DNA of 64,000 nucleotides, from assembly GCA_045541395.1 (NCBI GenBank), contig JAZQIZ010000001.1, positions 186,001-250,000 on the forward strand. The letters run 5' to 3'. Below, one piece after another: positions 25,533 to 34,499 of this stretch. Each line of letters begins with the position of its first letter. The stretch's first letter is position 1. The DNA comes from JAZRWQ01 sp045541395. GTDB lineage: Bacteria > Bacillota > Clostridia > Oscillospirales > UMGS1783. The translations under genes and the position numbers were made by a program. The notes under the pieces were generated by a model. The model saw only the letters and a list, made by a program, of their open reading frames with translations. It was not told the origin of the DNA and ran no database searches.

Positions 25533-26540
25533 TTGAAAAATTTAAAAATTTTATTTGTTGTAACTTACTTATTTCTAATATCTATTGGAGCTTCATTGAG
25601 ATTTATAAATAACAATACCCCTGCTGTACAATTAACGGGAATTACCATTGAGAACGTTAGTAAAAACATTTCATGTTCGGGTATAATTGAAGTGCCTAAA
25701 TACGGCATCTATTCAACTATTTCATATGACGTAGAAAAGCTTTACGTTGAGGTTGGTGATAATGTAAAAACTAACGATACGGTAGCCGTGGTCGGTCCAA
25801 CAATTAAAGCTAAACAAGTTATGGCTCAGGTTGAAGATTACAGCAATAAATATTATAATAATTATGTAAAAACAATTGGTCAGGTCATTGAGAAAATAGG
25901 AATTGATACTATTTCAAAAGACGTATCACTGATCAAGACTCCTGAATATAATTCAATAGTTCAGAACAGTAAAGTATTGTATTCCCCTTGCAAAGGAATT
26001 ATTACTGAAATTAATAAAGAAACAAATGGAATAGAGCCGTTGATTGTTGTATCTGATTATGATAACGCTATAGTTAACTGTAGTATAACAGAGGATAAAT
26101 TAAAAGAAATCAAAATAGGGCAGAGAGTGAAAATAATCGGTACAGGATTTAAAAACGTGTATTACGGTTATATTTTTGAGATATCTTCGCAGGCAAATGC
26201 TTCATTGATCCCAGGTGTTGAATCTACATTTGACGTTTCGATTAAAATTAATGATTCTGATAAAGAATTATTAGATGGACTTTCGGCTACGTGTATCATA
26301 ACCACTAATGTTTACAACGACTGCGTAACAGTACCTGCTAACGTAATACACCAGAATAATAACGGGCAGGAATTTGTAATGTTACTCGAAAATAACAGAA
26401 TTAAATATAAGCCCATTGAATGTTTCTATTATTCCTCAAATGATATTTGCGTAAATAATCTTACCGTTAATGATAAAATAGTTGTTAGTGATAAATTGCT
26501 TAAAGAAAATAGTATCGTTATAGTGTCGGGAGTTGAATAA
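25533..26540 (+). CDS. HlyD/RND-type membrane fusion (adaptor) protein of a MacB-like system
   Basis: About 335 residues with one N-terminal membrane helix (KILFVVTYLFLISIGASL). A lipoyl-like half-motif follows (YVEVGDNVKTNDTVAVVG), then a short alpha hairpin, a second half (VLYSPCKGIITEINKE) and beta-barrel strands (KIGQRVKIIGTGF; ATCIITTNVY). A TTG start at 25533 is chosen because GGTGGTGA lies five bases upstream; the open frame extends further upstream but would run antisense through the cysteine-rich gene's start. The next gene, overlapping by one base, is a MacB-like permease, so the two form an export complex. Confidence 0.8.
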   Translation: MKNLKILFVVTYLFLISIGASLRFINNNTPAVQLTGITIENVSKNISCSGIIEVPKYGIYSTISYDVEKLYVEVGDNVKTNDTVAVVGPTIKAKQVMAQVEDYSNKYYNNYVKTIGQVIEKIGIDTISKDVSLIKTPEYNSIVQNSKVLYSPCKGIITEINKETNGIEPLIVVSDYDNAIVNCSITEDKLKEIKIGQRVKIIGTGFKNVYYGYIFEISSQANASLIPGVESTFDVSIKINDSDKELLDGLSATCIITTNVYNDCVTVPANVIHQNNNGQEFVMLLENNRIKYKPIECFYYSSNDICVNNLTVNDKIVVSDKLLKENSIVIVSGVE

Positions 26541-27718
26541 TGCTTTTAATTGCTTTAAAAAACATACTTAATAATAAACTGAAAAGTATGCTGATATGCT
26601 CCGGAATAATAATAGGGGTTGTATCTGTAATAACTGTAATGTCGATTGGTAAAAGCGGAGCTGACGAAATAAACAATAAACTTTCAGACCTGGGCCTGGG
26701 CGGTTTGATTGTTACATCGGAGAATAGTTCGTTCCTGTATACTGATTCACCGTTTACTAAAACCGATATTGATAATATAAATAAATATCCATTTGTAGAA
26801 TCAGCCTCACCAATTATATATAAAAATGCGTCTTACGGTCTGAATACTTTTATTAATGGGTTTATATTCGGATTGAGTAATAATACAAATGAGATCGCCG
26901 GTGAAAATTTATTATATGGGAGTTGCTTTTCAGTTACTGATTTAATAACAGGTGGTAACGTTTGTTTGATTGATAATAAAACTGCATTAAAAATATATGG
27001 TAGGGAGAATATAGTTGGCAAAAATATTATTGTTAAAATAGACGGGAAGAGTTTTGATGTTACAGTAAAAGGAATAATCTCATCCGATTCACCAATAGGT
27101 TCAATTATTAAAACCTATGCATCAAATGTTTTATTTTTACCTGTTTCAACGATCTGCTATATGGCAGGAGAGGATTCTTATAACTGTATTTCCTTATCGG
27201 TTATTAACGGTTATGAAGTAAACACTGCTAAGAATCAGGTTGCCGCAAAATTAAAGGAGATTAAACCAGATTGTAATGTTATAGTCAGCAGTATGACATC
27301 TCAACAAGTGCAGCTTGAGAATACTGTTAAGCTAATTACAGGAATTATTACTGCTGTTGCTTCAGTTTCAATGCTGGTAGGCGGATCAGGCATAATGTCA
27401 GTAATGCTTTCAAGTATTAATGAGCGTAAAAAAGAAATTGGAATCAAACTTTCTGTAGGAGCAACTGCCTCAGCGATCAAGCGGGAAATTATGCTTGAAT
27501 CAATTCTTATTACGAACTTTTCCGGTATAATCGGAATTATAATAAGTTATCCTATAGTAATAATTGCATGTAAATATTTGAATGTTTCGGCACAAATACA
27601 TTTACAAACCATAATTTTTGCCTTGCTTTTTTGCGCATTTATTGGTATTATTTTTAGTATATACCCGGCATCTAAAGCTGCTAAATTAAATCCCATTGAA
27701 TGTTTAAGGAATGAATGA
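26540..27718 (+). CDS. MacB-like ABC transporter permease (FtsX superfamily)
   Basis: A 392-residue protein with one N-terminal helix (SMLICSGIIIGVVSVITVMSIG, partly), a large extracytoplasmic MacB-PCD region, and three C-terminal helices from about residue 265. The conserved cytoplasmic loop NERKKEIGIKLSVGAT and final ASKAAKLNPIECLRNE are typical of MacB/LolC-type permeases. No ATP-binding domain is fused or encoded next to it, which is unusual. It must use an ATPase encoded elsewhere, or the set is incomplete. Confidence 0.88.
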   Translation: MLLIALKNILNNKLKSMLICSGIIIGVVSVITVMSIGKSGADEINNKLSDLGLGGLIVTSENSSFLYTDSPFTKTDIDNINKYPFVESASPIIYKNASYGLNTFINGFIFGLSNNTNEIAGENLLYGSCFSVTDLITGGNVCLIDNKTALKIYGRENIVGKNIIVKIDGKSFDVTVKGIISSDSPIGSIIKTYASNVLFLPVSTICYMAGEDSYNCISLSVINGYEVNTAKNQVAAKLKEIKPDCNVIVSSMTSQQVQLENTVKLITGIITAVASVSMLVGGSGIMSVMLSSINERKKEIGIKLSVGATASAIKREIMLESILITNFSGIIGIIISYPIVIIACKYLNVSAQIHLQTIIFALLFCAFIGIIFSIYPASKAAKLNPIECLRNE

Positions 27719-28443
27719 TGAACTATATAGAAAAGCCTCATCTTCCCTTCGCCAGAATAAATTTTGCTATAATGCAGAATTATAATTTAAATATTCCTTT
27801 CAGTATAATTCCAACTGTTTGCTGTAGTGAACTTCCTACGCCTGAACAGTTTCATGCCGATTTGCAGATAATACATTTGGGTGAAGATTTGTTTGTTTGC
27901 AGTCCAACTGTATTTGATTATTACAATAATACTCTTATCGGTGCACGTTTAATTATGGGAGATAAGTCTTGTAATTATTCTTACCCTGATAACGTATTAT
28001 ACAACGCTGCTATTGTAGGAAATAAGATGTTTGGAAAATTATCTTGTCTTGATAGAAAGGTTCTGGAATGCGCAAAAGAAAATGGACTTGATCTTGTTAA
28101 TGTTAAACAGGGTTATACCAAATGCTCAACTGCGATCATTAGTGAAAATGCAGTTATTACATCTGATCATGGTCTTGCTGAATTATATCGAAATAATAAT
28201 ATTGATGTGTTATTGATATCAGATGGTAATATTAATCTGCCCGGGTATAATTACGGATTCATAGGAGGTTGCTGTACAAAAATTTCAAACGATGTTCTAT
28301 GGTTTACCGGCAATATTAGTGCTCATCCGGATTATACACAAATACTTAATTTTTGCAAAAAATACGGTTGCGACTTATGCTTTGATGAAAATAATCCTCT
28401 TACTGATATCGGATCAATTATTCCGATAGCATATCATATTTGA
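27715..28443 (+). CDS. DUF6873-like protein (GME-fold type), function unknown
   Basis: This 242-residue soluble protein has no signal or membrane segment. Landmarks are GYTKCSTAIISENAVITSDHGLA (about residues 122-144), then FIGGCCTKIS and a C-terminal NNPLTDIGSIIPI. The pattern of a Cys/His/Asp-containing repeated strand unit and a late GGC resembles DUF6873 proteins, described as having a guanidino-group-modifying-enzyme fold. I am moderately sure of the family and do not assign activity. It overlaps the permease gene by four bases and precedes yunB, so it may be part of a sporulation-related operon. Confidence 0.55.
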   Translation: MMNYIEKPHLPFARINFAIMQNYNLNIPFSIIPTVCCSELPTPEQFHADLQIIHLGEDLFVCSPTVFDYYNNTLIGARLIMGDKSCNYSYPDNVLYNAAIVGNKMFGKLSCLDRKVLECAKENGLDLVNVKQGYTKCSTAIISENAVITSDHGLAELYRNNNIDVLLISDGNINLPGYNYGFIGGCCTKISNDVLWFTGNISAHPDYTQILNFCKKYGCDLCFDENNPLTDIGSIIPIAYHI

Positions 28444-28481
28444 AATTCTATCATATAATTAAATATAGGTGGTGAATTCCT

Positions 28482-29171
28482 ATGTTTAATTACAGGAAGA
28501 AGATAAAAACAAAAAGAATATTATTAGTAGCTGGATTTCTGGGATTATCTATCCTTATTTTCCTGTTATATATCATTAATTTTAGGCTTACACCAATGGT
28601 TAAGCCGATTGCTGTTTCAAAAGCAAAATCTTTAGCATCAAAGGCAATAAACACTGCAGTTGAAAATGAATTGAAAAATACCAATATAAACTATGATGAT
28701 CTTATTGCTTTTACATACGATACCGAAAACCGAGTTACTTCATTAAAAACAAATTCATTGGAAATTAATAAGCTTAAATCCGGTTTGTCGGTTGCAATTC
28801 TTAACGAAATATCAAATCTTGATAATACAACTGTAAGCATATATTTAGGAGATATTATAAGCGGCGAATTATTCTCTAAAAAAGGTCCTAAGTTCAACGT
28901 TGTTTTAACTCCTGTTGGTTCTGTTGAAACGGATATTGAAAATACTTTTATGTCTGCCGGTATTAACCAAACAAGACATCAGTTAAATATTAAAGTTATA
29001 GCAACTGTTGGTATTATAATGCCAACATATACTGAATATGCTGACGTTACAACCAGCGTAACTATCGGTGAATCTGTACTTTTAGGTGCAGTACCGGATA
29101 ATTATACTAACGTAGGAACAACAGATAATGATCTGAACGTTTGGGATGAACTGAATGATTATATTGAATAG
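28482..29171 (+). CDS. yunB: Sporulation protein YunB
   Basis: A 229-residue protein with an N-terminal membrane anchor (about 13-31). It then has the YunB core: VSKAKSLASKAINTAVENEL, a GPKFNVVLTPVGSVETDIENTF-type segment (abbreviated), NQTRHQLNIKV and a late TSVTIGESVLLGAVPDNYTNV. YunB is a mother-cell SigmaE-dependent sporulation protein in Bacillus, of unclear mechanism. GGTGGTGA precedes the ATG. It is direct evidence that the organism belongs to a spore-forming lineage. Confidence 0.9.
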   Translation: MFNYRKKIKTKRILLVAGFLGLSILIFLLYIINFRLTPMVKPIAVSKAKSLASKAINTAVENELKNTNINYDDLIAFTYDTENRVTSLKTNSLEINKLKSGLSVAILNEISNLDNTTVSIYLGDIISGELFSKKGPKFNVVLTPVGSVETDIENTFMSAGINQTRHQLNIKVIATVGIIMPTYTEYADVTTSVTIGESVLLGAVPDNYTNVGTTDNDLNVWDELNDYIE

Positions 29172-29183
29172 TGAGGAAATATA

Positions 29184-31157
29184 ATGAGTATTCAAAAAGA
29201 AATGAATGAATTAAATGAAAAACTTGAGTATTATGCGAAAAAATATTATGAAGATGATGCTCCAATAATTTCCGACTATGATTATGATATGCTTTTAAGA
29301 AAGCTTTCCGAGCTTGAAAAGCAATATCCGGAATATAAACTTCCAAATTCTTTGACCCAACGAGTAGGCGGAAAAGTACTGGAAAAATTCACACAGGTCC
29401 AGCATAAAGTTCAGATGCAAAGCCTTCAGGATGCTTTTAGTTATGATGAATTGATAGCTTTTGATAAAAGAGTACGGGAAGTAATTGAAGATCCGGAGTA
29501 TGTTTTAGAACCTAAAATTGACGGTCTATCAGTTTCACTTGAGTACGAAAATGGAATCTTTGTGCGAGGATCGACAAGAGGTGACGGTCTTGTAGGGGAG
29601 GATGTAACCGAAAATATTAAGACCATTAAAACCGTTCCTCTGAAAATTAATGAACCGATTCCTTTTATTGAAGTTCGAGGCGAAGCATATATCTCTAAAT
29701 CCAGATTTGAGTTCCTAAATCAACAAAGAGAAGATGAGGAATTACCGCTTTTTGCTAATCCCAGAAATGCTGCAGCCGGATCTATTCGTCAGCTTGATTC
29801 TTCAGTATGCGCTTCACGTGGCCTTGATCTTTTGGTATTCAACCTTCAGGATGCAGAAGGATTTGAAGATATTTCCCATGACAGTACGTTAAATAAATTA
29901 TCCGATCTCGGATTTAACGTAAACAAGGTATGGGGTCATTATAAAACAATAGATTCAGTTATTGAAGGTATCAAGGAAATAGGTGAAAACAGAAGTAATT
30001 TTGAGTTTGATATAGATGGTGCTGTCATTAAAGTTGATAATTATGATCACAGAACTATACTCGGTTCTACGGCAAAGGTCCCCAAATGGGCTATAGCTTA
30101 TAAATATCCACCTGAAGAGAAAGAAACTAAATTGCTTGATATTGTTATTCAAGTAGGAAGAACAGGCGTTCTTACTCCCAATGCTGTTTTAGATACAGTC
30201 AGACTTGCGGGTACAAACGTTAGTAAAGCAACGTTAAATAATGCTGATTTTATTAAAAATAAGGATATCCGTATAGGTGATACCGTTATAGTTCGCAAAG
30301 CAGGGGATATTATTCCTGAAATAGTTGGAGTTAATATAGACAAAAGGCCTGTAAACACACACGAATATATTATGCCAATTAATTGTCCTTCGTGTAATGC
30401 GCCGACCTACCGCGAACAGGGCCAAGCAGCTGTAAGATGCACAAATCCCTCTTGTCCCGCTCAGTTGAAAAGAAATATTGTGCATTTCGCTTCTCGTGAT
30501 GCTATGGATATAGAAGGTTTAGGAGTTGCGCTTGTTGATCAGCTGATTGAAAACAAAATGATTACCTGTCCGTCTGATCTTTATAATCTGGATTTTAATA
30601 AAGTTGCTTCACTTGATAGAATGGCGGAAAAATCTGCTCAAAATTTAAAAAACGCAATTGATAGATCTAGATCTGCAGGATTGGATCAGCTTTTGTTTGC
30701 AATGGGTATTCGAAACGTGGGGAAACAAACGGCTAAATTACTTGCAAAGAAATATAAGTCAATTGATGCAATTATGTCGGCAACCAAAGATGATCTTCTA
30801 TCTACGGATGAAGTAGGTGAGATCATTGCTGAAAATATAATCAATTTTTTCTCACTTGAACAAACTGTTAATATGATAAACGAATTGAAAAAATGCGGTG
30901 TTAATACAGAGTATTCAGATACCTTGGAAAGTGATAAATTTGCAGGTCTTACCTTTGTTTTAACCGGCAAACTTACAAAGTACGTTCGAGATGAAGCATC
31001 TACACTTATTGAACAGCGTGGCGGTAAAGTTTCATCATCCGTATCTAAAAAAACTAATTATGTAATAGCCGGAGAAGATGCAGGCAGTAAACTGGATAAA
31101 GCAACAAAACTTGGTGTTACCATTATTTCTGAAGAAGAATTTGAACAAATGCTATAA
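29184..31157 (+). CDS. ligA: NAD+-dependent DNA ligase LigA
   Basis: The 657-residue enzyme has the order adenylation domain Ia/NTase, OB fold, four-cysteine zinc finger, helix-hairpin-helix and BRCT. The catalytic lysine motif is EPKIDGLSVSLEYENG; the zinc finger is CPSCNAP...CTNPSC; the C-terminal BRCT begins near FAGLTFVLTGKLT. The residues DYDYDML at the N-terminus bind the nicotinamide moiety. It is complete, closes the yunB operon and ends at a strong terminator. Confidence 0.98.
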   Translation: MSIQKEMNELNEKLEYYAKKYYEDDAPIISDYDYDMLLRKLSELEKQYPEYKLPNSLTQRVGGKVLEKFTQVQHKVQMQSLQDAFSYDELIAFDKRVREVIEDPEYVLEPKIDGLSVSLEYENGIFVRGSTRGDGLVGEDVTENIKTIKTVPLKINEPIPFIEVRGEAYISKSRFEFLNQQREDEELPLFANPRNAAAGSIRQLDSSVCASRGLDLLVFNLQDAEGFEDISHDSTLNKLSDLGFNVNKVWGHYKTIDSVIEGIKEIGENRSNFEFDIDGAVIKVDNYDHRTILGSTAKVPKWAIAYKYPPEEKETKLLDIVIQVGRTGVLTPNAVLDTVRLAGTNVSKATLNNADFIKNKDIRIGDTVIVRKAGDIIPEIVGVNIDKRPVNTHEYIMPINCPSCNAPTYREQGQAAVRCTNPSCPAQLKRNIVHFASRDAMDIEGLGVALVDQLIENKMITCPSDLYNLDFNKVASLDRMAEKSAQNLKNAIDRSRSAGLDQLLFAMGIRNVGKQTAKLLAKKYKSIDAIMSATKDDLLSTDEVGEIIAENIINFFSLEQTVNMINELKKCGVNTEYSDTLESDKFAGLTFVLTGKLTKYVRDEASTLIEQRGGKVSSSVSKKTNYVIAGEDAGSKLDKATKLGVTIISEEEFEQML

Positions 31158-31189
31158 AAAAGAGCTCTCATATTGAGAGCTCTTTTTTT
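31156..31189. terminator. Bidirectional terminator between ligA and the kinase-like gene
   Basis: A 14-bp perfect stem (31157-31170 with 31174-31187), a 3-base loop, and A- and T-runs on both sides. Confidence 0.92.
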
Positions 31190-32303
31190 AATATAAAACA
31201 GAAAACTCAGTTTTTGCGAGATTATTAATAAATGAGAAATCAGGGTTTATAGGATCACATCTGAAAGTAACATACTTACTTGATTGATAAACTGGCATAA
31301 ATATATGAATTTTAGTTCCTTCTTTAGCGTTTGATGTGAATTTCATGCTGCCTTTAAATCTGTTTATAATAGTATTTGCTACGTATAAGCCAAAATAAGT
31401 TTTACCGTGCTCGTTAAGGCTGTCACCATGCATTACTGTTTTAGCTGTTGGTTCATCGATCATAATTCTATTGGAATATATGTCAATATCCACGTCAGAA
31501 ATATATGCATTTATATCAATATGTATAGTTGTATTTTCCCTTGAAGACAATTGAAGAAGATTTGTGATTATGTTCAGTAAAGCTTTTGCCATATATTTAT
31601 TATCACAGTATATAGAAGCATTATCAGTATTTGTCGTTACTTTAAAAGTTGCTTTCTTAGGGAGCTTCATGCTGTTGTATTCTTTTACAATTTCCTGAAC
31701 GATAGTATAAATATTAAAATAGTCCTTCTTATCAGGCCATATATCATTCATAAAGTTAATTAGTAAATCAATATTTTGTTGCAATCTGTTGTTTTTCAAA
31801 ATACCTATTGCAATATCGTCGACCCTATTGCAAATATCTTCTTTATTGATATCGTTAAGAGACTTGATTTCCATAAGCTTATCAAAAGTGATTTCGTTAG
31901 CTCTTAATGACTCTTTTAAACTGGAAAGAATCAAAGAAATTGCGCCAAAATGCTTTTCTTCTTCAAGATTAGATCCTTTTATTGCAATTGCAAAACAATA
32001 ATAGTTACCGGAATAAACACATCGCATCCATTTGAGATATATAGTGTATTGATCAAATGCATTTTTTCGGTAATATAAAGAAACATCCGTTTTGTTTTTA
32101 ACTGATTCCAGCAGTAATTTTAGATTATTAATATCTAGTAGATCCTCAAATCTTTTATCGTAATTCAGATCACAGATAAAATTATAATTTGCAGCTATTG
32201 GATTCAAATTGAAATCAAAGATACCAACCGGAGTAGTGATAGAGAATATAACTCTTTTAATTTCATCAAGAGGGAAGTATATTTTTTTCTTCATTATAGT
32301 CAT
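31188..32303 (-). CDS. Degenerate sensor histidine kinase-like protein with HATPase domain
   Basis: The 371-residue protein has no membrane helix. A PAS-like N-terminal third (about 15-110) is followed by helices and a GHKL-type ATPase domain. The N-box is visible (KALLNIITNLLQLS), as is a late G2-like segment (YFGLYVANTIINRFKGSM, then KEGTKIHIFMP). The G1 box DxGxG is replaced by a sequence around MIDEPTAKTVMHG, and no clear H-box is seen, so kinase activity is doubtful. No response regulator is adjacent. ATG at 32294 (residue 4) is an alternative start with slightly better ribosome-site spacing. Function unassigned. Confidence 0.65.
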   Translation of the reverse strand: MTIMKKKIYFPLDEIKRVIFSITTPVGIFDFNLNPIAANYNFICDLNYDKRFEDLLDINNLKLLLESVKNKTDVSLYYRKNAFDQYTIYLKWMRCVYSGNYYCFAIAIKGSNLEEEKHFGAISLILSSLKESLRANEITFDKLMEIKSLNDINKEDICNRVDDIAIGILKNNRLQQNIDLLINFMNDIWPDKKDYFNIYTIVQEIVKEYNSMKLPKKATFKVTTNTDNASIYCDNKYMAKALLNIITNLLQLSSRENTTIHIDINAYISDVDIDIYSNRIMIDEPTAKTVMHGDSLNEHGKTYFGLYVANTIINRFKGSMKFTSNAKEGTKIHIFMPVYQSSKYVTFRCDPINPDFSFINNLAKTEFSVLY

Positions 32304-32402
32304 TCCATTAAATTTTTTGTTCTGATTTATTCATATTATATACCTAATTTACAATAATTAAAAGGAAAATATCAAAAATAATGCAAATAACAAAAATATA
32401 TC

Positions 32403-32431
32403 TTGCAAAAATTAAAAAAATAAGGTATAAT
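32403..32431 (+). promoter_or_regulatory. SigA promoter of gap
   Basis: -35 TTGCAA (32403-32408), a 17-base spacer and -10 TATAAT (32426-32431). A full AAGGAGGT ribosome site follows at 32446-32453. Confidence 0.8.
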
Positions 32432-32461
32432 ATGTGCTGAATTTTAAGGAGGTAAAGAAAA

Positions 32462-33478
32462 ATGGCAATTAAAATTGGTATTAATGGTTTTGGTCGTATT
32501 GGTCGTTTGGTTTTCCGTGCTGCAGTTGAAAACCCCGCATTTGAAATCGTTGGCATCAACGATCCTTTTATTGATCTTGATTATATGGTATATATGGTTA
32601 AGTATGATACCATGCAGGGTAAGTTCAAGGGTGAGATTTTTGCTGAAGACGGTATGCTTGTAGTTAATGGTCAAAAGGTTAACGTTTATGCAAGTAAGGA
32701 ACCCTCTGAGATTCCTTGGGGTGAATGCGGTGCTGAATACGTTGTAGAATCTACCGGCGTATTTACAACTACCGAAAAAGCATCTGCTCATCTTGCTGCA
32801 GGCGCTAAGAAGGTTGTTATTTCCGCTCCTGCAAAGGATAAGGAAACTCCTACTTTTGTATGCGGTGTTAACCTCGATAAATATAATAAGGATATGAAGG
32901 TTGTTTCCAATGCTTCCTGCACTACAAACTGCCTTGCTCCTTTAGCAAAGGTTATTAATGATAAGTTTGGTATTGAAAGCGGTCTTATGACTACCGTTCA
33001 TTCCACTACTGCTACTCAGAAGACTGTTGACAGCCCTTCCAAGAAGGACTGGAGAGGCGGTCGCGCTGCTGCAGGCAACATTATTCCTTCTTCTACCGGC
33101 GCTGCAAAGGCAGTTGGTCTTGTAATTCCTGAACTTAATGGTAAGCTTACCGGCATGGCTTTCAGAGTTCCTACTCTTGACGTTTCTGTTGTGGATCTTA
33201 CTGTACAGCTCAAGGAAGGCGCAACCTATGAAGAAATCTGCGCTGAAGTTAAGAGAGCTTCTGAAAATGAACTTAATGGCATTCTCGGTTACACTGAAGA
33301 TGCTGTTGTTTCTTCTGATTTCTTACAGGATAGCAGAACTTCTATCTTTGATGCTAAGGCTGGTATCGCTCTTACCGATAAGTTTGTTAAACTCGTATCT
33401 TGGTATGATAATGAATGGGGTTATTCCAACAAGATACTTGATCTTATCAGCTACATGAATACTGTTGACAATCAGTAA
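32462..33478 (+). CDS. gap: Glyceraldehyde-3-phosphate dehydrogenase, type I
   Basis: The Rossmann start GINGFGRIGRLVFRA binds NAD+. The catalytic Cys is in SNASCTTNCLAP and the catalytic His in TTVHSTTATQ. The C-terminal WYDNEWGYS is intact. The 338-residue length is standard. It is transcribed alone, has an ideal ribosome site and strong use of AAG and other preferred codons, as expected for a highly expressed glycolytic gene. No pgk or tpi is linked. Confidence 0.98.
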   Translation: MAIKIGINGFGRIGRLVFRAAVENPAFEIVGINDPFIDLDYMVYMVKYDTMQGKFKGEIFAEDGMLVVNGQKVNVYASKEPSEIPWGECGAEYVVESTGVFTTTEKASAHLAAGAKKVVISAPAKDKETPTFVCGVNLDKYNKDMKVVSNASCTTNCLAPLAKVINDKFGIESGLMTTVHSTTATQKTVDSPSKKDWRGGRAAAGNIIPSSTGAAKAVGLVIPELNGKLTGMAFRVPTLDVSVVDLTVQLKEGATYEEICAEVKRASENELNGILGYTEDAVVSSDFLQDSRTSIFDAKAGIALTDKFVKLVSWYDNEWGYSNKILDLISYMNTVDNQ

Positions 33479-33485
33479 TTATAAT

Positions 33486-33516
33486 TTGGACCGCAATTAT
33501 TTGCGGTCCTTTTTTG
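33486..33516 (+). terminator. Intrinsic terminator after gap
   Basis: A 9-bp GC-rich stem (33488-33496 with 33501-33509), TTAT loop and seven Ts. Confidence 0.92.
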
Positions 33517-33651
33517 TGATTAATCAGGTAATTGTATTATTAATTTGCATTAAAAATATTCAAATTTGACCCCTGGTTTGGTATTTTAGAAACTGGTATA
33601 CCTTAAAACCATATAACAATAAATGTTTTATAAAAACCGATTATTTAACTG

Positions 33652-33680
33652 TTGAAATAGGAGTTGTATACTGATATAAT
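33652..33680 (+). promoter_or_regulatory. SigA promoter of the FadR-family regulator
   Basis: -35 TTGAAA (33652-33657), a 17-base spacer and -10 TATAAT (33675-33680). A GTATAC palindrome sits inside the spacer (33666-33671) and another, GGTATACC, upstream (33595-33602). These are possible autoregulatory sites. Confidence 0.75.
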
Positions 33681-33716
33681 CAAGTTGTAATATTGTGTAC
33701 CAAAAAGGAGAAACCT

Positions 33717-34406
33717 ATGTTACAGCCAGTAAAGAAATCCCGTTTATCAAGTGAAGTAATAGATCAGATATCTCAGTCTATTTTGAAAGGCGATTATAAG
33801 CCGGGACATAAACTTCCGCCTGAGCGTGAAATTGCAAATCAGCTTGGGGTTAGCCGTACTGTTGTAAGAGAAGCTCTTCGTTCTCTGGAAATTATGGGGC
33901 TTGTTGAATCTCAAGTTGGCGGAGGTACTTACGTTAAGGAATATACAGCTGAGCACGTATTGGATCCAATTGCTAATTATTTTTCATCAGATGATTGTTT
34001 TGTTGATGAAATCGTTGAAACCCGTTTATTGCTCGAGCCTGAAATGGTGAAGCTTGCGGCTCAAAGAGCAACCGAAGATGATATTGCTCTTATTGAAAAT
34101 ACTATTAAGCAAATGGAGGATGAGCTTGCTTCCGGTCTTTCAGGTATTAACGGTGATACTGCATTTCATTTTGCGCTTGCAAGTGCAGCTCATAACAGCG
34201 CAATTTTAAAGATTCTTTCTGTAATTGCAGATCTTCTTCATTATAATATGAAAGCTTCTTTGCAGGCTGTTCCTGATCAGGGAATTACCATTCAGGGTCA
34301 CAAGCGCATTTTACAGGCCCTTAAGGAAAAGAATCCTGAACTTGCTAAGCGCTATATGATAGAACATCTTGAAATCAGTTTTTCAAGAATTAAGGGTAAG
34401 AACTAA
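33717..34406 (+). CDS. GntR/FadR-family transcriptional regulator (FCD domain)
   Basis: The N-terminal winged helix is typical of GntR proteins (GDYKPGHKLPPEREIANQLGVSRTVVREALRSLE, abbreviated, residues about 25-58). It is followed by an all-helical FCD ligand domain with metal-binding candidates (ETRLLLEPEMVKLAA, FHFALASAAHN, QGHKRILQALKEKN). FadR-type members such as LldR and PdhR sense lactate, pyruvate or other organic acids. ATG 33717 lies eight bases after AAGGAG; the longer frame from TTG 33693 would contain that site. It stands immediately upstream of the acyl-CoA operon and is the obvious candidate for its control. Confidence 0.9.
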   Translation: MLQPVKKSRLSSEVIDQISQSILKGDYKPGHKLPPEREIANQLGVSRTVVREALRSLEIMGLVESQVGGGTYVKEYTAEHVLDPIANYFSSDDCFVDEIVETRLLLEPEMVKLAAQRATEDDIALIENTIKQMEDELASGLSGINGDTAFHFALASAAHNSAILKILSVIADLLHYNMKASLQAVPDQGITIQGHKRILQALKEKNPELAKRYMIEHLEISFSRIKGKN

Positions 34407-34419
34407 ATTTGTTTTCCAA

Positions 34420-34455
34420 TTAAGAGGCTGTGATTATTTTGTCATAGTCTCCTAA
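34420..34455 (+). promoter_or_regulatory. Long dyad overlapping the operon's -35 box
   Basis: A 14-position stem (34420-34433 with 34442-34455) has one mismatch and two G-U pairs, and an 8-base loop. No T-run follows, so it is a poor terminator. It overlaps the candidate -35 at 34439-34444, making it a plausible operator or a readthrough hairpin. Confidence 0.45.
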
Positions 34456-34468
34456 TCGCGTATATAAA
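34439..34468 (+). promoter_or_regulatory. Candidate promoter of the acyl-CoA operon
   Basis: -35 TTGTCA (34439-34444), an 18-base spacer and -10 TATAAA (34463-34468). The GGAGG ribosome site of the first gene follows at 34487-34491. Confidence 0.55.
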
Positions 34469-34499
34469 TAATTTATTATATCTAATGGAGGAAAGTGTT

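Noticed and set aside
28429..28459. Possible SigmaE promoter before yunB (CATATAAT at 28452-28459)
   Set aside because: The -10-like sequence is good, but the candidate -35 elements (GCATATC, TCATATT) give spacers of 16 and 11 bases rather than about 14.
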